Assembly: GCA_031285685.1 (NCBI GenBank)
Contig: JAITVS010000042.1
Span: 1-61,970 of the forward strand
Origin: Tannerella sp.
GTDB taxonomy: Bacteria > Bacteroidota > Bacteroidia > Bacteroidales > Tannerellaceae
DNA length: 61,970 nt
Direction: 5' to 3'
Numbering within the stretch: position 1 is the first letter of the stretch; the number at the start of each line of letters is the position of its first letter. Positions 19,276 through 28,674 of this stretch are shown here, piece by piece. The notes beneath the pieces were generated by a model. It worked only from the letters and a program-made list of their open reading frames with translations, was not told the origin of the DNA and made no database searches. The position numbers and the translations under genes are program-made.

Positions 19276-19323
19276 ATAAAACAGGCGGATTGTCCGGAAA
19301 AGAGGATAATCCGCCTGTTTTAT
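19276..19323. terminator. Bidirectional terminator between convergent genes
   Basis: The 16-base arms 19276-19291 and 19308-19323 are perfect inverted repeats (core ACAGGCGGATT) with a 16-base loop. The stem base is A-rich on one side and T-rich on the other, so it suits both directions. Confidence 0.85.
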
Positions 19324-19335
19324 ACGCTTGTTGGT

Positions 19336-19755
19336 TCATTTTTCTTCTTTTGAGGTCGATTTGCTTTCGATAATGTGGGAAACAACAAGTCCTATTCCGC
19401 CGAAGAATAATACGGATGCGCCGTACGCTACCGTGAAGAAGCTGTTTCTTTCCCAATGATTGTTTCCGATTCCGGAGTCTTTGATAGACAAACAGATGAA
19501 TAAACCAACTAAAAGTCCTAATCCGAGTCCTACAAATAAACATCCGAATCGTAATGCAGTGAATGATTTTTTATTGAACGTAGGTAGTAATGTCTGGAAC
19601 TGACTTTTTAGTATGGACGGATCCATTGGAGTTAAGTTTTGTCCCATCTTTTCAATCAGGCTCATCCTTTCTTTTCTGCGTGCAAAAAGTTCAAATGTCA
19701 TGTAGGTAAAGTAGAAAATGATGCCGACCACAAGCGGCACGGTAATAAAATCCAT
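19336..19755 (-). CDS. DUF6249 small membrane protein, probable ECF sigma target
   Basis: The start is the ATG at 19755 (MDFITVPLVVGIIFYFTYM); upstream residues in the open frame are basic and do not look like the family. The 139-residue protein has one membrane segment at about 6-24, a charged linker ARRKERMSLIEKMG, then two more hydrophobic segments near 72-95 and 105-125. The family has no assigned function but is often next to ECF sigma genes in Bacteroidales. It is divergent from the sigma gene at 20043, and both have the same bipartite upstream motif, pointing to control by that sigma factor. Confidence 0.8.
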   Translation of the reverse strand: MDFITVPLVVGIIFYFTYMTFELFARRKERMSLIEKMGQNLTPMDPSILKSQFQTLLPTFNKKSFTALRFGCLFVGLGLGLLVGLFICLSIKDSGIGNNHWERNSFFTVAYGASVLFFGGIGLVVSHIIESKSTSKEEK

Positions 19756-19853
19756 AATCTTAATATTTAAAATGTTAATATTTATATAATAATCTCTCTC
19801 TGTTTTTTGTTTACTTTTCGTATCAACATCCCTGAAACGTTTCTTGCCCTTTT

Positions 19854-19878
19854 GACGCATTTTTTTTGAAAGGTTACA
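19854..19878 (-). promoter_or_regulatory. Candidate ECF sigma promoter of the DUF6249 gene
   Basis: On the minus strand TGTAACCTTT (19878-19869) is followed after 9 bases by TGCGTC (19859-19854). This has the AAC (-35) and CGTC (-10) form of many ECF promoters. The same motif precedes the sigma gene. Confidence 0.6.
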
Positions 19879-20004
19879 CTTGCCGGTCATTTTTTAATCA
19901 GACTGATTTGAAGTAACCGGATTTGAATATGTGCGGTTAATTATAATTAATAAATCGGATGATATGATTTTGGGGATGAGGTATTATTTTTGTAGTCGTG
20001 TAGT

Positions 20005-20030
20005 TGTAACCTTTTTGCAGGAGGTGCGTC
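20005..20030 (+). promoter_or_regulatory. Candidate autoregulatory ECF sigma promoter
   Basis: TGTAACCTTT (20005-20014), 10 bases, then TGCGTC (20025-20030) lies 12 bases before the sigma ATG. Its match to the divergent DUF6249 motif suggests that the sigma factor reads both. Confidence 0.6.
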
Positions 20031-20042
20031 TATACGGATAGA

Positions 20043-20600
20043 ATGGAAAGGCTATCTGACAATTACTATGTAGAGAGGGTCCTTGTAGGAGAGACTGATA
20101 GTTTTGCACCTTTGCTGGAAAGATACAGCAAACAGGTGTTTTCCCTGATTGTTAAGATTGTCGGTAGTCGTGAAGATGCGGAGGAACTTGCGCAGGATGT
20201 GTTTGTAAAAGCATTTGGCTCGCTTTCGTCATTTCGTGGGGATAGTAGTTTTTCGACATGGATTTATCGTATTGCTTATAACATAGCGATTTCTGCGACA
20301 CGTAAAAAGACAAGAGAGTTTGTGCCGGTAGACGAAGATATGCTGTCGAATGTGCCGGATGATCCCGATGAAACGATTTTCGGAGAGTCCGATGCTGATA
20401 TGCGTATCGTTTATCTGAACCGGGCACTGGAGCAATTACTTCCTGAAGAACGGGCAATGATTATGCTTTTCTATAAGGATAATAAGTCGATGGAAGATAT
20501 TGCGCTTATCACCGGACTGACGGAGACAAATATAAAAACAAAAATATTCCGTATCCGTAAAAAGTTATTTGTATTAATAAGAAGCATGGAGAGAATATGA
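20043..20600 (+). CDS. RNA polymerase ECF sigma factor
   Basis: The 185-residue protein contains only sigma regions 2 and 4, as ECF factors do. Region 2 spans about residues 20-90 (REDAEELAQDVFVKAF and FSTWIYRIAYNIA). Region 4 spans about 120-175 (LPEERAMIMLFYKDNKSMED and the helix-turn-helix GLTETNIKTKIFRIRKKL). The stop overlaps the next gene's start (ATGA), so the two are translationally coupled; the partner is probably a membrane anti-sigma factor. A bipartite motif just upstream suggests autoregulation. The inducing stress is unknown. Confidence 0.93.
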   Translation: MERLSDNYYVERVLVGETDSFAPLLERYSKQVFSLIVKIVGSREDAEELAQDVFVKAFGSLSSFRGDSSFSTWIYRIAYNIAISATRKKTREFVPVDEDMLSNVPDDPDETIFGESDADMRIVYLNRALEQLLPEERAMIMLFYKDNKSMEDIALITGLTETNIKTKIFRIRKKLFVLIRSMERI

Positions 20601-20992
20601 AACCGAAAAATAAAGACATATTGCATGACCTGTTTGCCGGAATACCGGATGAAGTGTTGCCGTTTGGCTTCAATGAGAAGGCGATGCTTAAAATTCAGAA
20701 GGAAGCAGAGATACGTGAAAAAAGACATAGGTATCTGGAAATTTTCGGATATGTTTCAGGAATTGTGGTGATGTTAGCCGTTTGCGTATTTGTCCTTCAT
20801 AGCATGGGAATCTCATTTGAACTGCCGAAGATTGAGATAGAGTTGCACACATGGTCATTTCCCAAGCCCGATTTTAATATATTCAGATCACAATCCTTTG
20901 TGCTCAGTGTGTATGTCGGAGTATTGGCCTTATTCTTGTTGATTATCGATTCGATCATTCGTCGCCATATAGAAAAAACAAGACACAAGTAG
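20597..20992 (+). CDS. Small membrane protein, putative anti-sigma factor
   Basis: This 131-residue protein overlaps the sigma gene by four bases. A soluble N-terminal part (1-50; KNKDILHDLFAGIPDEVLPF) precedes a membrane segment near 52-70, a short loop with ELPKIEIELHTWSFPKPDF, and a second segment near 100-118. Position and topology fit an anti-sigma protein that holds the ECF factor at the membrane, but no zinc-type anti-sigma motif (HxxxCxxC) is present, so the role rests on context. Confidence 0.7.
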   Translation: MKPKNKDILHDLFAGIPDEVLPFGFNEKAMLKIQKEAEIREKRHRYLEIFGYVSGIVVMLAVCVFVLHSMGISFELPKIEIELHTWSFPKPDFNIFRSQSFVLSVYVGVLALFLLIIDSIIRRHIEKTRHK

Positions 20993-21026
20993 AAACGATT
21001 TATATCATTTAAGTAGAAACGGGATA

Positions 21027-22091
21027 GTGAAGACTGTATATAGAGAGAGCGAAATCCTTCAGGAATGGTATGGAAGGAATAAACGGGATTTGCCCTGGCG
21101 TCATACGAAAGACCCTTACCTGATCTGGATTTCTGAGGTTATCATGCAACAAACGCGTGTGGCGCAGGGACTTGATTATTATAATCGTTTTGTGGGTCGT
21201 TTTCCCGATATACAAAGTCTGGCGGAAGCCGGACAAATGGACGTATTGAAATACTGGCAGGGTTTGGGATATTATTCCCGTGCCCGGAATTTGCATGAAG
21301 CGGCCAAAGATATGATGTCACGTCATAATGGGACTTTTCCGGTGCAATACAGTGATATTCTTGCATTAAAAGGAGTAGGTGAATATACGGCTGCGGCAAT
21401 AGCTTCATTTGCGTGGAATCAACCCTATCCGGTTATTGACGGAAATGTGTATCGTGTATTGGGACGTTTGTTTGCCGTTACAACTCCGATTGATACGGGG
21501 AAAGGTAAGAGTGAATATCGTGAGTTGGCAACTTTGCTGATGCCACCGGACAGGGCTGGTGTTCATAATCAGGCGGTCATGGAATTCGGTGCGTTACAAT
21601 GCATCCCTCAAAATCCTGATTGCAGGCAATGTCCTTTGGTGGATAGTTGCATGGGATATGCTTCGGGAAATCCGCAACAATACCCGGTTAAGCAAAATAA
21701 GACAAAAACGCGTGACCGGTTTCTGAACTATTTTTTTATTACCTGCGATTCACATACCTATTTACATCATCGCACAGGAAAAGATATCTGGGAAGGGCTT
21801 TATGAATTTCCGCTGATTGAAACGGAGGTACCGATGGATTTTGCCGGTATAAAAGAAGAATCTGCATTTCATCAATTATTCCGGACGACAGGACAACCTT
21901 TCATTTCCGTTGAGGGAAATAGTGTGAAGCATGTTTTGTCGCATCAGATCCTGCATACGACATTTTATAGTGTTGAAGTGCAAAAAGAGAATGCTGCCCT
22001 GAAAAAGTATTTAAAAATTCCATTATCAGCCCTTGACAAATATCCGTTTCCGAAATTGATCAGTATTTTTTTAGATAGGAAAGCAGAATAA
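21027..22091 (+). CDS. mutY: A/G-specific adenine DNA glycosylase
   Basis: MutY removes adenine mispaired with 8-oxoguanine. The 354-residue protein has the catalytic Glu in WISEVIMQQTRV (Glu37), the helix-hairpin-helix LKGVGEYTAAAIASFA near 114-129, the catalytic Asp in PVIDGNVYRV (Asp138) and a [4Fe-4S] cluster motif C-x6-C-x2-C-x5-C (Cys192, 199, 202, 208). A C-terminal Nudix-like domain follows with HVLSHQILHT. Its initiation codon follows the putative anti-sigma gene by 34 bases. It converges on the GNAT gene with only eight bases between the stops. Confidence 0.95.
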   Translation: MKTVYRESEILQEWYGRNKRDLPWRHTKDPYLIWISEVIMQQTRVAQGLDYYNRFVGRFPDIQSLAEAGQMDVLKYWQGLGYYSRARNLHEAAKDMMSRHNGTFPVQYSDILALKGVGEYTAAAIASFAWNQPYPVIDGNVYRVLGRLFAVTTPIDTGKGKSEYRELATLLMPPDRAGVHNQAVMEFGALQCIPQNPDCRQCPLVDSCMGYASGNPQQYPVKQNKTKTRDRFLNYFFITCDSHTYLHHRTGKDIWEGLYEFPLIETEVPMDFAGIKEESAFHQLFRTTGQPFISVEGNSVKHVLSHQILHTTFYSVEVQKENAALKKYLKIPLSALDKYPFPKLISIFLDRKAE

Positions 22092-22099
22092 ACGAATTC

Positions 22100-22642
22100 T
22101 TATTTACCGGATCCCAATACAAACTCATGGATAACCGGATGGTATTTTTCACAAAAACGCCTTGCTTCCTTTTCTGTTATGGCGTCAGGATATGTCATCA
22201 GCATCAATGAAACATATTCTCCTCCTTTTTTGTATGGCGGATGTTTGTATAGATGTTTGTTGAGAATAAAACCGATGCGTCGATAGAAACCGATACGACG
22301 TTTGTTTATTTCAGAGTCGGGATGTTCAACTTCCAACAATATGGGAGTGTCCGATTTTGAAATAAAATTTTCGAGTATGCGTAAACCGTAACCATTCCCG
22401 CGTAAACGGGGAGATGTCGCCAGATGTTCTATATATCTTATGTCTTCAAATCCCCACCATAATATAAATCCTACAAATACATCATTGTCGGTAATTATTT
22501 CAAAGTGATACAGGGGGTTATTCATCATCTTCTTTTGTGTACGGAGTTGACGGCGCTCTTCCGGCGGGAAAGAACTTTTATAAAGATTCCATATCTGTAA
22601 AAAAAGCGGATGTTCCGTCGTTTTGATTCTTGTATATTTCAT
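22100..22642 (-). CDS. GNAT family N-acetyltransferase
   Basis: The start is the ATG at 22642 (MKYTRIKTTEHPLFLQIWNL), which gives a 180-residue protein of the usual size; the longer upstream frame has no family character. The acetyl-CoA binding motif is LATSPRLRGNGYGLRILENF near residues 82-101 (RGNGYG loop), followed by ILLEVEHPDSEINKRRIGFY. Substrates range from amines to protein N-termini and cannot be told here. There is no signal peptide. Confidence 0.85.
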   Translation of the reverse strand: MKYTRIKTTEHPLFLQIWNLYKSSFPPEERRQLRTQKKMMNNPLYHFEIITDNDVFVGFILWWGFEDIRYIEHLATSPRLRGNGYGLRILENFISKSDTPILLEVEHPDSEINKRRIGFYRRIGFILNKHLYKHPPYKKGGEYVSLMLMTYPDAITEKEARRFCEKYHPVIHEFVLGSGK

Positions 22643-22827
22643 GTCCTTGTCTGTTTTTGAATGCCGATAAAACTGCGGCAAGTTACGGGAAAAATTGCGA
22701 ATATGCAAAAAGAATAAACTTGTTATTATTACTAAATATTTGATATTTAGCAACTTTTGGAGTATTGGATATATTATGTAATTTTGAACCCTATACTATC
22801 TTCGCGTTAAAAATGATATTTGTACAT

Positions 22828-24033
22828 ATGAAATCACTTTTTGAAATGAAAGATAATCAGACCCTTTCTAAAAGTACATTATGGCTGATGGCAATCGGGG
22901 CGGGCCTTGTTGTTGCGAATAATTACTACAATCAGCCTCTGTTGGGAATGATTGCGAAAGAGTTTGATGTATCGGAAGCTGTTGCAAGTAAGGTAGCGAT
23001 GTTTACGCAAATTGGCTATGCTGTCGGATTATTGTTCATTATACCGCTGGGAGATATGTTCAAACGTAAGAGAATCATTCTTATTGATTTTTTCTTCATT
23101 GTTATTTCTCTGCTTTTGTTTGCATTAAGTCCGTCTGTAACGATTATGATCATCGCCAGTTTTTTTATTGGTCTGACATCGGTTGTTCCGCAAATATTTG
23201 TACCGATAGCGGCGCAACTCTCTGAGCCGAAAGCTAAAGGGCGGAATGTCGGTATTGTTATGAGCGGTCTGTTGATAGGAATTCTTGCCTCACGTGTGTT
23301 TAGTGGTATTTTAGGCGAATATCTGGGCTGGCGTGCCGTATTTTTCATTGCGGCCGGTATGATGGTTATCCTGGCTTTGTTTATTGTGTGGCTTTTGCCT
23401 GAAATGAGACCTACTTTTGAAGGGACATATACTCGTTTGATGATATCTATAGTACGTTATGTGAAGGTTTTACCAAGTCTCCGTCTGGCTTCACTGCGGG
23501 GCGCTTTGGGTTTTGCTTCTTTTTCTGTATTCTGGACGACTTTGACTTTTCGTTTGGAACAGGCTCCCTTTTTCCGGGGGAGTGATGTGGCGGGTTCTCT
23601 TGGACTGGCAGGTATTGCCGGTGCATTGGCGGCATCTTATGCCGGATTTATTGCAGGTCGGGTGAGTAAAAACATTCTGATATTAATAGCCTGTATCCTG
23701 ATGCTTCTGGCCTGGCTGATATTTGGCTTGGGAGGTGATACTTATATGGGATTAATTATCGGTATTATTATTCTTGATTTGGGGCTACAAGCAATGCATG
23801 TTACAAACCAGACAATTGTGTTTTCAACCTATCCGGAGGCATCTAACCGTTTGAATACGGTATATATGGTTTCTTATTTTATCGGAGGGTCGTTGGGAAC
23901 ATTTATTGGCGGACTTGTTTGGAAAGATTACGGCTGGAATGGCGTTGTTTGCATAGGAGCTTTGTTTATAGTATTGTGTTTGATCATCCATCTTTTATTA
24001 TCCGGCAGGTCTAAGTATGGCGTGCCGAGATAA
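22828..24033 (+). CDS. MFS transporter
   Basis: From the ATG at 22828 the protein has 401 residues with about twelve hydrophobic segments. The motif LLFIIPLGDMFKRKRIILID between segments 2 and 3 is the conserved MFS loop (GD-x-x-x-RKR). It most resembles sugar or drug efflux-type MFS proteins (AraJ-like), with NNYYNQPLLG near the N-terminus. The substrate is unknown. An earlier ATG at 22765 would add residues not typical of the family. A hairpin terminator follows immediately. Confidence 0.88.
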   Translation: MKSLFEMKDNQTLSKSTLWLMAIGAGLVVANNYYNQPLLGMIAKEFDVSEAVASKVAMFTQIGYAVGLLFIIPLGDMFKRKRIILIDFFFIVISLLLFALSPSVTIMIIASFFIGLTSVVPQIFVPIAAQLSEPKAKGRNVGIVMSGLLIGILASRVFSGILGEYLGWRAVFFIAAGMMVILALFIVWLLPEMRPTFEGTYTRLMISIVRYVKVLPSLRLASLRGALGFASFSVFWTTLTFRLEQAPFFRGSDVAGSLGLAGIAGALAASYAGFIAGRVSKNILILIACILMLLAWLIFGLGGDTYMGLIIGIIILDLGLQAMHVTNQTIVFSTYPEASNRLNTVYMVSYFIGGSLGTFIGGLVWKDYGWNGVVCIGALFIVLCLIIHLLLSGRSKYGVPR

Positions 24034-24048
24034 ACGGTTTGATATGAT

Positions 24049-24080
24049 AAAAGCCACATGCCTCACGGCATATGGCTTTT
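24049..24080 (+). terminator. Terminator after the MFS gene
   Basis: Arms 24049-24062 and 24067-24080 (AAAAGCCACATGCC against GGCATATGGCTTTT) pair with one mismatch and a 4-base loop, ending in a T-run. Confidence 0.8.
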
Positions 24081-24125
24081 TGTAATTGTCTATGAATGAG
24101 ATCGTGCAGTAGTAAATTAATATGT

Positions 24126-25664
24126 TTAATAATCTGTATTGTTCGGATCGAAATTGGTCCATCCTTCGAGCCATTTATCGTTTGTATTGAATGCACCGAT
24201 GTAATTAACCTTGTCGAAGCCGCTGCTTAACAGGTTGTCGGAAAAAGACGCAGCCGTTAAAGCCGGACTTCCCGCATTAGGCATATAGTTTACACCGACA
24301 TTGTATGCATCGGAAAAGTTGAGATCACTGATTTCTTTGACCGCGTTTCCGGTTTGCGACAGGAAGAAAGTGGTGGAAAAAGAAGGGGAGTTTGCATCGA
24401 TAACGACTTTATTTGCCGCATCATAAAGATCGTCCGTATAACGTTTATTGGCGTCGGAACCTGTAATGTCCATACCGGCAAACCAGATATTCTGCAGTTT
24501 CAGATTTCCGGCCTTTGCTTCCGAAGGGGTATTACCTTTTTCTCCGTCCAGGATCAGGCCGATAGGGTAACCTATAGCAATAGAATTGAAGCAACTTAAG
24601 CGGCTTGAACGGCGTATTTGCATAGCTGCCTGGAACTTACCCAACGCAGAGCCATTGTTCGGATTATAATCTCCCCCGTTGATGTAGTCATTCGTATTTT
24701 CAAAATTGTCTCGTCCTGCCGGGCCTATAAACGTTATGTTACTGAATACGGTTGTTGTATAAGGGCTGACAGTAGAGCCGTCGGCGCAGTTGTCAGATTC
24801 GAAACCGTTGGATTGTGAAACATCGGCGATTTTCGGATCACGGACAACCAATCCGAACTGGACTTTCCCGCTGAAGCCGTTATCTGTGTCGAAGTCATCA
24901 TCCCAGCCTTTATATGCAACAAGATATTTACAGTTTACGGCTCCTCCGAACCACTCAAAAGAGTCGTCATTTGAGTAAGAAACCTGTATGTGATCTACTT
25001 GTGTTCCGTTGCCGACAGAACCAAATGTGATGCCATTGATCTCTTTATCCGTCTGAAACGGATATCCGGCAAACTCTACGCGGACGTAGCTCAGAATCCC
25101 GGAATTGTCAGCAGCATTTGTGCCTCCGTGGTGTGTGCGTGGTCCACCTTCGATCTGCTGGTCGTTATTCTGGTTATTAGGAGCTTTTCCACACACAATG
25201 AGTCCTCCCCAGTCACCCGGTTTACGTGATCCTTTCGGCTGGTTTGAGGTGAACACAATAGGTGCGCTTGCTGTCCCTTTAGCTATCAGTTTTCCTCCGG
25301 GCTCCACAATTAATGCCGCCTGTGTCTGTTTATCTCCTTTGATTACGGTTCCTTCTTCAATGGTTAGCGTCGCCCCGCTTGCTACATAAATCCATCCCTT
25401 TAGTGTATAGGTGCCTTTTCTTAGTGTTTGTGTTCCGGTGAAGGCAAAATTCTGTTCTCCGTTACCAATGGCAGTACCCTCGGGTGCTTCTTTTCCGTTT
25501 CCGTCGAACAGCAGATGGTCGCATGTTGTATGTCCGTAGCTGTCCGTGCCAAACACATAGTCGTTCCCTTCTATCTGGGGATCTTTGTTATCGTCACTGC
25601 AAGCGGCAAATCCGCTTATAATAATGATTGCTAACGCATAATTAAGAATTTTTACTGTTTTCAT
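24126..25664 (-). CDS. Surface lipoprotein paired with a TonB receptor
   Basis: This 512-residue protein has a lipoprotein signal (IIISGFAACSDD, Cys near residue 22) followed by the acidic stretch SDDNKD, which suggests surface export. The body is Gly/Asn/Asp-rich and reads like a right-handed beta-helix or similar fold: GWIYVASGATLTIEEGTVIK, then IVFTSNQPKGSRKPGDWGGL and SYSNDDSFEWFGG. It is encoded 66 bases after the TonB-dependent receptor on the same strand, and the pair likely handles one ligand. The ligand is unknown. Confidence 0.7.
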   Translation of the reverse strand: MKTVKILNYALAIIIISGFAACSDDNKDPQIEGNDYVFGTDSYGHTTCDHLLFDGNGKEAPEGTAIGNGEQNFAFTGTQTLRKGTYTLKGWIYVASGATLTIEEGTVIKGDKQTQAALIVEPGGKLIAKGTASAPIVFTSNQPKGSRKPGDWGGLIVCGKAPNNQNNDQQIEGGPRTHHGGTNAADNSGILSYVRVEFAGYPFQTDKEINGITFGSVGNGTQVDHIQVSYSNDDSFEWFGGAVNCKYLVAYKGWDDDFDTDNGFSGKVQFGLVVRDPKIADVSQSNGFESDNCADGSTVSPYTTTVFSNITFIGPAGRDNFENTNDYINGGDYNPNNGSALGKFQAAMQIRRSSRLSCFNSIAIGYPIGLILDGEKGNTPSEAKAGNLKLQNIWFAGMDITGSDANKRYTDDLYDAANKVVIDANSPSFSTTFFLSQTGNAVKEISDLNFSDAYNVGVNYMPNAGSPALTAASFSDNLLSSGFDKVNYIGAFNTNDKWLEGWTNFDPNNTDY

Positions 25665-25730
25665 TTTTTTATAAATTAATAATGAATAATGAGATATATT
25701 GTATTGTTATCTTAGAGTATTCTGTTATAC

Positions 25731-28517
25731 CTAAAAATGATAGCTGACACTTAAACTGAAGTCGCGTCCCGGACTGTATTGGCGGGTTATTTGTTCTATT
25801 TCTCCTTTGTTTGTTTTTTCAAATTGTTTGAATGAAATTTTTTCTGCAAGTAAATCGCGAACGGCGAATTTTACTTCTATATTATTGTCGAATTTTTTTG
25901 ATAGATTGATGTCAATGGCGTTTCTCGGCATTTCGTATGAATCGGGAATATTCGCCTGGTCTCCTTCGGAGCCCATGCTACGACCTACTCCTACGATACG
26001 TTTTCCGATACGGTTATATAAGATGGATGCATTCCAGCCTTTTTCCGGTAGCTGATAAAAGAATCCTGTATTGATAAGATAGGGCGATTGTCCTTGCATA
26101 GGACGGTCTTGTTCTTTTGAGCCGTTCTCGAATTTTACTTTACTTTTTATTAATGCCTCGTTGAAATTCCAGCTTAAGTTGCGTAAACCTATGAAATCAA
26201 GATTTTTACGAATGTCGATTTCAATTCCGTAATTATTGGCGGCATTTGCGTTTACATAAGAGTAGGTGAGATCTGTACCACCGTTTACCGTATATGTCCA
26301 CTCAATCGGATTTTTGAAATGTTTGTAAAATGCGGATATAGCAACCATTTCACCGTTGGACGGATAAAATTCGTATCCGAGATCAGCATTGTCGATATAA
26401 GCCGGTTTAAGATTATAATTACCTTGTACATTACTTGCCAGATCGAAATCATAAAATACGGATGGTGATACTTCACGAAATTCAGGACGGTTTGTTGTAC
26501 GGCCGTAAGATAACCGGAATTGTTGCTTTTCACTTATTTTGTAAGTGGTATTGACCGACGGGAAGAAATCATTGTATGTATAATAGGTATTCTTCGGACT
26601 TTTTTCATAATCTTTTGTGTTGCTGATGAGCTTCATTTCATTGTGTTCAAAACGTACACCTGCATAAACGTTGAATTTTTCTACCGGAAGATTTACTCCA
26701 AGATACCCTGCAGCCAGAAGGTTGTCTCCACCGTAGTTATTGCTCCATTTTACTTTTTCAAGCAGATAAAGTCCGTCCGCGCCATAGTATTTCTCCTGTA
26801 ATAATTCATTCGGTATATTCATATATCTGAAACCCGACGGCAGATTATTCCCGGATGCATTCCAGTTATAAATGAACATTCTGGTGTTATAGTCACGTGT
26901 ACGATATTCACTGTAAAGCCCTGTTTTTAATGTGGGTGTCAGTGAACAGAATGAAAAATCGAGTTGATAGTTAGCATTGGTCGAGAATATATGTTCATCG
27001 AGCTTGGAAAACTCTCTGTTTATATCATTTGCCGTGGAAAGTCCGAGTTTCCCTTCTTCCGCCGCATCATTGATAAGATAACGTTTTCTGTCCGGTATAT
27101 TACGGTTTGCATAAGCATACCCTGTATTCCAGTCCAACTTGCTTTCATTATTGAGTGTATATTTGCCGGTAAACTGGCCGTTGTAGGTTGTACGACTGGT
27201 GTAATAATATTCTGCGCTCTCTTCCTGATCGCTCTGGGCGCTAATGCCGCGACGGTAAGTATAGCGGTCTCTGCCGAGCTGGTTGAATATATTTTTCAAT
27301 TCGTAGCGGCTGTTTCCGTTTGCCGGAACAAATGTCAGGTTTAGCATGACTCCGGCACGGACATAGTGATTATATTGATCGTCTGTACTTTTGCGGAGAT
27401 AATTTGATTTATCATGGGTGGTATCGTAAGTTCCGAAAAGTGAATTTTTCATATTTAAGGCTGTTTTGTAGCTGTTATTATAATTTGCTGTTCCCATAAT
27501 CGCAAACGTGTTGCCGCTTTTTGTTTTGTAGCGATGGTTGAAATTTGTGTTAAAACCTATGTTGGCTAAAGGGCTTTTGCTTTTAACAGTCCAATCGTTG
27601 TTAAATCCATTGTTTAACAGGTCAATGCCATTCCCGGCAATCGGTTTAAGATTACTGTTTATTCCTCCCTGCAAACTGCGGAAACCATTATCGAAACCGA
27701 TGAAATCCGTACTGCTTCCTTTACTGTACAGAAAATCCCTGAAATGAGTCTGATCGTTTATACTTCCGCCGATAGAGACATAAAAAGAGTTTTCTTCCGG
27801 AATATCTTTTGTATTAATCAGGATAAAGCCTCCGGTAAAATCGGCCGGAAACTCTGGCGCCGGAGATTTCACGATAAGCATATTGTCTAGTTGTGAAGAA
27901 GGAATAATATCGAACGAAAATGCCCGTGAATCAGCTTCACTACTCGGAACAGCATTGTTGTTTATCCATACGTTATTGTATCTCTGGGATAATCCGCGCA
28001 CCATCACAAATTTTTCTTCGATTATACTGATGCCCGGTACACGCCGTATTACTTCAGAAGCGTCACGATCCTGTGTTTTTGTTATTTGTTGCGCGGAAAT
28101 TCCTGTTTGTACAACCAAACTGTTTTTTTGCTGGGAAATGAGGGCTGTTTCCGTATTTCTTTTCATTTTAGTGACTACGGTGACTTCGCTTAGTTGTTGA
28201 TTGTCGGATTCAAGAAAGATGGATAGTTCAGTATTGTTGTTTACATTCAGATCTAAGGATTGAGCGCGGTATCCGACATATGATATGATGAATTTATATT
28301 CTCCTTTTTTTAATTCGTTAAGTTCAAAGTGTCCGTCTATGTCGGCGATTGCTCCGTTTGTCGTACCACTTATCTGGATGGTAGCGCCGGTAAGCGGTTC
28401 ATTAAACTCTTTATCGATGATAGTCCCGTAAACAGATACGGTTTCTTGTGAGAAGCTTTTTGATGCAGAAGAAAGAATCAGAATAAAAGCAGATAACCAA
28501 AACAATTTTTTTGTCAT
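25731..28517 (-). CDS. TonB-dependent outer membrane receptor with carboxypeptidase-like N-terminal domain
   Basis: The 928-residue protein starts with a signal peptide (to about residue 23, FSQE), then a carboxypeptidase-regulatory-like domain (about 28-110), a plug domain (about 115-230; RRVPGISIIEEKFVMVRGLS) and a C-terminal beta-barrel ending in SVSYHF, the usual aromatic C-terminus. It imports a ligand across the outer membrane with TonB energy. It precedes the lipoprotein gene on the same strand and resembles other receptor/lipoprotein pairs, although the partner does not look like a SusD. Confidence 0.9.
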   Translation of the reverse strand: MTKKLFWLSAFILILSSASKSFSQETVSVYGTIIDKEFNEPLTGATIQISGTTNGAIADIDGHFELNELKKGEYKFIISYVGYRAQSLDLNVNNNTELSIFLESDNQQLSEVTVVTKMKRNTETALISQQKNSLVVQTGISAQQITKTQDRDASEVIRRVPGISIIEEKFVMVRGLSQRYNNVWINNNAVPSSEADSRAFSFDIIPSSQLDNMLIVKSPAPEFPADFTGGFILINTKDIPEENSFYVSIGGSINDQTHFRDFLYSKGSSTDFIGFDNGFRSLQGGINSNLKPIAGNGIDLLNNGFNNDWTVKSKSPLANIGFNTNFNHRYKTKSGNTFAIMGTANYNNSYKTALNMKNSLFGTYDTTHDKSNYLRKSTDDQYNHYVRAGVMLNLTFVPANGNSRYELKNIFNQLGRDRYTYRRGISAQSDQEESAEYYYTSRTTYNGQFTGKYTLNNESKLDWNTGYAYANRNIPDRKRYLINDAAEEGKLGLSTANDINREFSKLDEHIFSTNANYQLDFSFCSLTPTLKTGLYSEYRTRDYNTRMFIYNWNASGNNLPSGFRYMNIPNELLQEKYYGADGLYLLEKVKWSNNYGGDNLLAAGYLGVNLPVEKFNVYAGVRFEHNEMKLISNTKDYEKSPKNTYYTYNDFFPSVNTTYKISEKQQFRLSYGRTTNRPEFREVSPSVFYDFDLASNVQGNYNLKPAYIDNADLGYEFYPSNGEMVAISAFYKHFKNPIEWTYTVNGGTDLTYSYVNANAANNYGIEIDIRKNLDFIGLRNLSWNFNEALIKSKVKFENGSKEQDRPMQGQSPYLINTGFFYQLPEKGWNASILYNRIGKRIVGVGRSMGSEGDQANIPDSYEMPRNAIDINLSKKFDNNIEVKFAVRDLLAEKISFKQFEKTNKGEIEQITRQYSPGRDFSLSVSYHF

Positions 28518-28674
28518 AATTTATTTTAATTTTCACTCTGCAAATGTCCTTTGGTTTTGTTAAGATATGATGACGAAAATATGAAGGTTGTTTTGTTTTT
28601 TTGTTACGGTTATGTTTCAAAAATAGATTATATTTGTGCTGTTGATTGATTGTGAACCGCAAAATAGATAACTG

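Noticed and set aside
22765..22827. Longer N-terminus of the MFS transporter
   Set aside because: The extra 21 residues lie upstream of the membrane domain and are not typical of the family; the ATG at 22828 is preferred.
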